Shown: positions 7,066-10,743 of the stretch, in pieces
Layout: each line of letters opens with the position of its first letter
How positions within the stretch are numbered: the stretch's first letter is position 1
Source: JAWKWH01 sp041582695
Lineage (GTDB): Bacteria; Pseudomonadota; Alphaproteobacteria; Rhizobiales; Rhizobiaceae
Assembly: GCA_041582695.1 (NCBI GenBank)
Contig: JBFIBB010000112.1
Span: 1 to 10,743, forward strand
Length of the DNA: 10,743 nt
Direction of reading: 5' to 3'
The notes under the pieces: model-generated
What the model was told of the DNA's origin: nothing
The model's input: only the letters and a program-made list of their open reading frames with translations
Databases searched by the model: none
Made by a program: the position numbers and the translations under genes

Positions 7066-8136
7066 ATGAAAAAGACCTTGCTTACCCTCGCAGCCTCGGC
7101 GGCTTTCGCCGCCATGGCATCGACAGCGGCCAGTGCCGCCACCAAAGCCTGCTTCATCTATGTCGGTCCGGTCGGAGACTTCGGCTGGTCATACCAGCAC
7201 GATCAGGGCCGCCTCGACGTAATTGAAGCACTGGGCGATCAGGTGGAAACGGCCTATCTGGAAAGCGTACCCGAGGGGGCGGATTCAGAGCGCGCGCTAG
7301 AACGCTTTGCCCGGTCGGGCTGCAACATAATATTCACCACCTCTTTCGGCTACATGGATGCCACCAACAAGGTTGCAGGCAAGTTTCCGGACGTGAAATT
7401 CGAGCATGCGACCGGTTACAAGCGCGATCATCCGAACGTGTCGACCTACAACTCCAAATTCCATGAAGGGCGCTATGTGCAGGGACAGATTGCAGCCAAA
7501 CTGTCCAGTGCCGGCGTGGCCGGTTACATCGCGTCGTTCCCGATCCCGGAAGTGGTGATGGGTATCAACGCCTTTATCCTCGGCGCACAGTCCGTCAATC
7601 CGGATTTCAAGCTGAAAGTGGTCTGGGCCAATACATGGTTCGATCCGGGCCGCGAAGCGGACGCTGCAAAGGCGCTGATCGACCAGGGTGCGGATATCAT
7701 AACCCAGCACACCGATTCGACTGCTCCAATGCAGGTTGCGGCCGAGCGCGGCATCAAGGCCTTTGGTCAGGCGTCCGACATGATCCAGTTCGGTCCCGAA
7801 ACCCAACTGACCGCAATCGTGGATGATTGGGGTCCATACTACATCGAGCGCGTCAAGGCGGTTATCGACGGAACCTGGGAGCAGGTCGACGTATGGGGTG
7901 GCATGGCCGAAGGGCATGTTGTTATGGCGCCCTATACCAATATGCCTGACGATGTGAAGGCGTTGGCCGAGGAGACACAGGCCAAGATCACAAGTGGCGA
8001 ATTCAATCCGTTTACCGGACCGATCAAGAAGCAGGATGGCTCCGACTGGCTTGCGGAAGGCGAGGTCGCTGATGACGGCACTCTTCTTGGCATGAACTTC
8101 TACGTGATGGGTGTAGACGACAAGCTGCCGCAGTAA
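7066..8136 (+). CDS. BMP-family (PnrA-like) periplasmic substrate-binding protein
   Basis: Periplasmic receptor of the importer, 356 residues. A Sec signal peptide is clear: MKKTLL, a hydrophobic Ala-rich core and cleavage probably after ASA at 22-24. There is no lipobox cysteine, so it should be soluble, unlike the lipoprotein BMP/PnrA members of spirochaetes and Gram-positives. The mature part has YVGPVGDFGWSYQHDQG (32-48), the BMP-domain opening motif, then FTTSFGYMD (90-98), YNSKFHEGRYVQGQIA (128-143) and HTDSTAPMQVAAERG (215-229), all typical of COG1744 proteins. Characterised relatives bind purine nucleosides or related bases; this is the best guess for the substrate, but no salvage gene is adjacent. 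Cys29 and Cys86 are the only cysteines and could form a disulfide. A strong terminator follows the stop. Confidence 0.93.
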   Translation: MKKTLLTLAASAAFAAMASTAASAATKACFIYVGPVGDFGWSYQHDQGRLDVIEALGDQVETAYLESVPEGADSERALERFARSGCNIIFTTSFGYMDATNKVAGKFPDVKFEHATGYKRDHPNVSTYNSKFHEGRYVQGQIAAKLSSAGVAGYIASFPIPEVVMGINAFILGAQSVNPDFKLKVVWANTWFDPGREADAAKALIDQGADIITQHTDSTAPMQVAAERGIKAFGQASDMIQFGPETQLTAIVDDWGPYYIERVKAVIDGTWEQVDVWGGMAEGHVVMAPYTNMPDDVKALAEETQAKITSGEFNPFTGPIKKQDGSDWLAEGEVADDGTLLGMNFYVMGVDDKLPQ

Positions 8137-8156
8137 GCGGAACGGCAAACGCAAAG

Positions 8157-8182
8157 AGGGCGCCCGCTGCGGCGCCCTTTTT
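8157..8182 (+). terminator. Rho-independent terminator of the BMP operon, possibly bidirectional
   Basis: An 8-bp perfect stem AGGGCGCC (8157-8164) / GGCGCCCT (8171-8178) with a 6-nt loop, followed by TTTTT to 8182. It starts 21 nt after the binding-protein stop. AAAG precedes the left arm, so the minus strand also has a short U run, and the converging acyltransferase gene ends at 8182, touching this element. It probably insulates both convergent units. Confidence 0.9.
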
Positions 8183-9291
8183 CATTCCGCGGGCAGGGGA
8201 TAAGCCGGCGGCGCGCAACGTCGCGAAATTTTATCCGCAATTGGCATCATCAACTGATTGATGGTTCTGCGTGCCGGACCTTCCACAAAACGCCAGACAA
8301 ACCACGACAATACGAGCATGAAAAGGGTTACTACCGATACCGCGCCCCAAGCGCCCATAAAACCGGCAGCGGCTTCGATGAGGATGTACCCGATATTCTG
8401 ATGCAGCAGATAGAGGGGGTATGTGAGCCCGCCAAGCATCAGCACCAGCGGTGTTGACGCCAAATGGCGGCTGAACCTAATCGCCAGCATCAGGATGCCA
8501 TAGATCGCAACGTTCGATACAACCAGCCCGATCAACGGTACGGCCTGTCCGTATTGTTCAAACATCCAGTCGCGCATGCTGCTCATCGCCGCGGTCGACA
8601 TGACAAACGAAGCGGCCAGCAATGCCAGCGCCTCCGCGGATCTGCCGTGGGCATGCATGTGATGCAGCAGCACGCCGGAAACAAACAGCGGACCATATTC
8701 GGTAAGGAGAACCAGTCGCAGAGTTTCACTGCCGAGCCAATATTCGTTTACTGCGCAGGCGAACAGCCAGCCGGTCAGCAGACCGGTTTTCCAGCGCTCG
8801 AAAACGCCGAAGAACAGCGCCAGCGCCACCCAGCCATAGAAAATGATTTCCAGAACAATCGACCAGTATACACCGTCCATGAACGGTTGGCCGAAGGCTG
8901 GCGAAAACATGACGAGATTGGCCAGAAACTGTATGGCTGAGACTTGAAAGAACGGATCGCCGGCCATGAACAAAACCGCGAATGTGATCGTCAAGCAGAA
9001 GATGAAGCCCGGATAGAGCCGCGCAAAACGCGCGAGCGAGAAACGCGCGAAATCGCGACCCTCCGCTGACCACGCAATCACGAAACCCGAAATCAGGAAG
9101 AACAGATTGACGCCGAGGTATCCATAGATCGCGAAGGCCGAAACCGCCGGGAATGCCTGATTGTGACCTTCCGGGGCCAACTCTCCACGAAAAAGATAGT
9201 GAAATCCAACCACGGCAAGCGCGGCAACCAGACGCAGGAGGTCAAGTGTCGCCATTCGGCCGCCCTGCACCGGAGTTTGATTGACAGCCAT
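8182..9291 (-). CDS. Acyltransferase 3 family membrane protein (OafA/NodX-like O-acyltransferase)
   Basis: Integral membrane protein of 369 residues with about ten hydrophobic segments, predicted to move an acyl (often acetyl) group onto a carbohydrate or other extracytoplasmic acceptor. Family marks: LDLLRLVAALAVVGFHY (16-32) with the conserved His31, GYLGVNLFFLISGFVIAWSA (57-76), RFARLYPGF (88-96), VYWSIVLEIIFYGW (141-154) and a C-terminal YPLYLLHQNIGY-type motif. It has no C-terminal SGNH domain, so it is the stand-alone form. Start ATG at 9291 has GGAGG 4 nt upstream, a slightly tight spacing; Met13 is an alternative. It lies 66 nt downstream of the BKACE gene on the same strand without a terminator between them. 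Acceptor is unknown; exopolysaccharide or lipopolysaccharide modification is only the usual guess. Confidence 0.88.
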   Translation of the reverse strand: MAVNQTPVQGGRMATLDLLRLVAALAVVGFHYLFRGELAPEGHNQAFPAVSAFAIYGYLGVNLFFLISGFVIAWSAEGRDFARFSLARFARLYPGFIFCLTITFAVLFMAGDPFFQVSAIQFLANLVMFSPAFGQPFMDGVYWSIVLEIIFYGWVALALFFGVFERWKTGLLTGWLFACAVNEYWLGSETLRLVLLTEYGPLFVSGVLLHHMHAHGRSAEALALLAASFVMSTAAMSSMRDWMFEQYGQAVPLIGLVVSNVAIYGILMLAIRFSRHLASTPLVLMLGGLTYPLYLLHQNIGYILIEAAAGFMGAWGAVSVVTLFMLVLSWFVWRFVEGPARRTINQLMMPIADKISRRCAPPAYPLPAE

Positions 9292-9357
9292 TGGACCTCC
9301 GCTTCGCGCCGGCCGGAAACCGACACGAAAACCTATGCGGATTAACTGGCGATTTCG

Positions 9358-10155
9358 TTAAGGATGGCTGTTGCGTGTCGCCTCATAGGCGATCTGCTTT
9401 ACCAGATCCACGACGAGATCGGCATTGTCGCGGGCGACGAGGCCATTCCCGAGCCATAAGCCGTTCTCGAACCCGACACGGGCCTTGCCTCCGCGCCGGA
9501 TCGCTTCGACCAGGCAATTCTGCTGGCGCATGCCGAAAGCGCAAACGGCCCAATCCAGATTGAGAGTCGACGCCTCGTTATCCATCACTTCAATAAACGG
9601 ATCCATGTCCGATGGCCTGCTGTTCTGGTCAGCGGAATATCGGCCGAGTACAAAAAGGACCTGGTTCTGTTTCGGCGGAATCTCGGACAGTTTCGCAAGC
9701 CGAATGAACTGTCGGAAGTCTTCGGTATTGTAGAGAATATGCTGTACGGCTATCCCGGCCGCGGCCGCCCATTGATAAAAACCGATCGCAGCCGACTTGT
9801 CGCCGTCCGAGAACATCTCAGACAACGATACCGATACCGCCGCGGGCATGACCGCGCGGACAAGCCGGCGCTGATAGTCAGCCGAATAGGCGCCGAACGC
9901 TTCCGTCGTGATCTGCACCACCATGCCAGGAACCTGCAGCGCGATTTCACCGATCAGTTCACGATAGAGCGCGGCGTCCAGCACGTGTTTCTGGTCTTCG
10001 TCGCGTACGTGGGCGTGGATCGCGCCCGCGCCGGCCGCATGGCATTTCTGCGCACAGTCGACGATTTCGGCGATCGTGATCGGTAGTTCCGGATGATCAT
10101 GCTTGGTGCGCCGGGCTCCGTTGGGCGCAACCATGATGCGCGGCAGCGTCTTCAC
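9358..10155 (-). CDS. BKACE family protein (3-keto-5-aminohexanoate cleavage enzyme-like, DUF849)
   Basis: TIM-barrel enzyme of 265 residues. Characterised relatives are metal-dependent and cleave a beta-keto acid with acetyl-CoA to give acetoacetate and a new acyl-CoA; substrates vary widely (3-keto-5-aminohexanoate, dehydrocarnitine, 3-oxoadipate and others). Seen: an N-terminal VAPNGARRTK strand-loop (9-18), LPITIAEI (24-31), the metal motif HAHVRD (H47, H49), QITTEAFG (81-88), LFVLGRY (167-173) and RVGFEN (226-231) carrying Glu230 as third ligand. Against Kce as I remember it, catalytic Asp231 is Asn and Glu14 aligns with Arg15, so the substrate is probably not the lysine-fermentation one. 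GTG at 10155 is the likely start: an in-frame stop lies four codons upstream. The next Met, at residue 8, would cut the first barrel strand. No clear Shine-Dalgarno. Confidence 0.85.
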   Translation of the reverse strand: MKTLPRIMVAPNGARRTKHDHPELPITIAEIVDCAQKCHAAGAGAIHAHVRDEDQKHVLDAALYRELIGEIALQVPGMVVQITTEAFGAYSADYQRRLVRAVMPAAVSVSLSEMFSDGDKSAAIGFYQWAAAAGIAVQHILYNTEDFRQFIRLAKLSEIPPKQNQVLFVLGRYSADQNSRPSDMDPFIEVMDNEASTLNLDWAVCAFGMRQQNCLVEAIRRGGKARVGFENGLWLGNGLVARDNADLVVDLVKQIAYEATRNSHP

Positions 10156-10498
10156 CGGCCGGTCTCAGCTGATATTGGTCGCATCGAGTTGCCCCCTTGC
10201 CGGCGCTCTGCGTCGCACCGATTTGCCGCTCCATGATTCAGGTTGCAATGTAGCGCTCTTCGCATCGATTTGAGAAGGCAGGATTCTGTTGCGGCAAAGA
10301 TGCCGTGACGTTCGTGGCGGGTGATGTTGCGCTCCGTTGTCAAAGCGATGATCAATGCTTTGGATATTTCCGGCAATCGAGCCTGTCTGACCTGCAACGC
10401 GTCTCGAAAGATGATCAGGTTAGGCCACGGGCGTGATGTTTCGTTTTAATATGTAATTGTTCGGCAGTCGTGGTATTTTAGGGCAAGAGGATATTTCG
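10156..10498. other. Divergent intergenic region, 343 nt, no supported gene
   Basis: Separates the minus-strand BKACE gene from the plus-strand secreted-protein gene and must hold both promoters. It contains a 22-bp dyad (10341-10362), a small hairpin (CGGCA/TGCCG around a 4-nt loop, 10292-10305), a TTGACA on the minus strand (10343-10338) without an obvious -10 partner, and an AT-rich patch (10440-10460). An 81-codon minus-strand frame (10397-10152) has no recognisable protein features and is not called. Confidence 0.7.
10341..10362. promoter_or_regulatory. 22-bp dyad-symmetric element, candidate operator
   Basis: Outer arms CAAAGC (10341-10346) and GCTTTG (10357-10362) are perfectly inverted, and the central TGATCA (10349-10354) is palindromic about the same centre, so 18 of 22 positions are symmetric. 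The left edge overlaps a minus-strand TTGACA -35-like hexamer (10343-10338). Placement between divergent genes and the size fit a dimeric repressor or activator site; no regulator gene is in the window to pair with it. Confidence 0.45.
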
Positions 10499-10743
10499 AT
10501 GCGCAATACCTTGGCGGCATCTCTTTTTGTCTTCGCATCTACAGCGGCATTTGCGGGCAGCAGGCTCATGTGGCCGGATGCGTCGCTCATCGTTCCGCCT
10601 CTCGTTCACGATTTCATCGTCGCCGAATGCGCGGACTTCAACCGATCGACGGATGAGGAATTCGACGCCTGTGTCGAGGGCGAGCGCCTCGGTTATCGCG
10701 CCACGGTCATGATGCTTTCCAATCCGGAAATTGGCGAGGCGGC
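10499..10743 (+). CDS. Small secreted protein of unknown function (3' end cut by window)
   Basis: The frame opens with ATG at 10499 and runs without a stop to the window edge (81 codons plus 2 nt). AAGAGG at 10485-10490 is a good Shine-Dalgarno sequence 8 nt upstream. The N-terminus is a Sec signal peptide: MRN, then a hydrophobic stretch to about 18 and probable cleavage after AFA at 17-19, leaving a mature start at GSRLMWPD. The visible mature part is acidic and has two cysteines, Cys44 and Cys58, spaced so that they could form a disulfide in the periplasm, followed by GYRATVMMLSNPEIGEA. I do not recognise the family. It is transcribed away from the BKACE gene, and the 10156-10498 region would carry its promoter. 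Confidence 0.65.
   Translation, partial: MRNTLAASLFVFASTAAFAGSRLMWPDASLIVPPLVHDFIVAECADFNRSTDEEFDACVEGERLGYRATVMMLSNPEIGEA

Noticed and set aside
8464..8940. Plus-strand 158-codon frame inside the acyltransferase
   Set aside because: Gln/His/Arg-rich antisense translation with no domain; the minus-strand frame carries all acyltransferase-3 motifs.
10152..10397. Minus-strand 81-codon frame upstream of BKACE
   Set aside because: No recognisable motif, no membrane segment or signal peptide, and no good ribosome site at its first ATG; only its last 10 codons are kept as a possible leader peptide.
10387..10423. Imperfect inverted repeat CTGACCTG/CAGGTTAG
   Set aside because: Seven of eight positions with a 21-nt loop and no T run; too weak to call a terminator or operator.
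1..10743. CRISPR arrays, tRNA/rRNA genes, insertion sequences, phage attachment sites
   Set aside because: No regularly spaced repeats, cloverleaf-like segments, transposase motifs or terminal inverted repeats were seen on reading both strands.

Overview
The window looks like a chromosomal segment of an alphaproteobacterium, most likely in the Rhizobiales (Hyphomicrobiales). The main support is a clear phosphatidylcholine synthase of the rhizobial/Brucella type. Moderately high GC, frequent GTG/TTG starts and the relatives recalled for the other proteins agree. The genus cannot be fixed from the sequence alone. No mobile element, CRISPR array, tRNA or rRNA was seen.

Region A (1-3269, + strand) holds four tightly packed genes. 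They encode a DUF2182 predicted metal-binding membrane protein, a DUF1326 protein with a CxCx3CxC cluster, phosphatidylcholine synthase (pcs), and a zinc-independent NAD(P)H:quinone oxidoreductase. The last three are chained by 4-nt overlaps (GTGA, then TTGA), so they are probably translated together. The DUF2182/DUF1326 pair next to pcs is the part of this region with the least understood biology.

Region B (3270-8182, + strand) is a complete BMP-family ABC importer of the nucleoside/purine-uptake type. It has a double-NBD ATPase, two permeases and a periplasmic binding protein, with starts 1-36 nt from the preceding stop and strong ribosome binding sites. A candidate promoter precedes it and a strong rho-independent terminator ends it. 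The intended substrate is inferred from the family; no salvage enzyme lies nearby.

Region C (8182-10155, - strand) is convergent with B and shares its terminator. A BKACE-family (DUF849) beta-keto acid cleavage enzyme lies upstream of an acyltransferase-3 membrane protein, with a 66-nt gap, probably as one transcript. The BKACE keeps the metal ligands but differs from the characterised Kce enzyme at two positions recalled as catalytic.

Region D (10156-10743) is a 343-bp divergent intergenic region with a 22-bp dyad that could be an operator. It is followed by the 5' part of a + strand gene for a small secreted protein of unknown function, cut by the window edge.

Most of the window is recognisable metabolism and transport. 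The points worth a second look are the metal-protein/pcs cluster, the altered BKACE with its coupled acyltransferase, the dyad in the divergent intergenic region, and the start-site ambiguity of the ABC ATPase.
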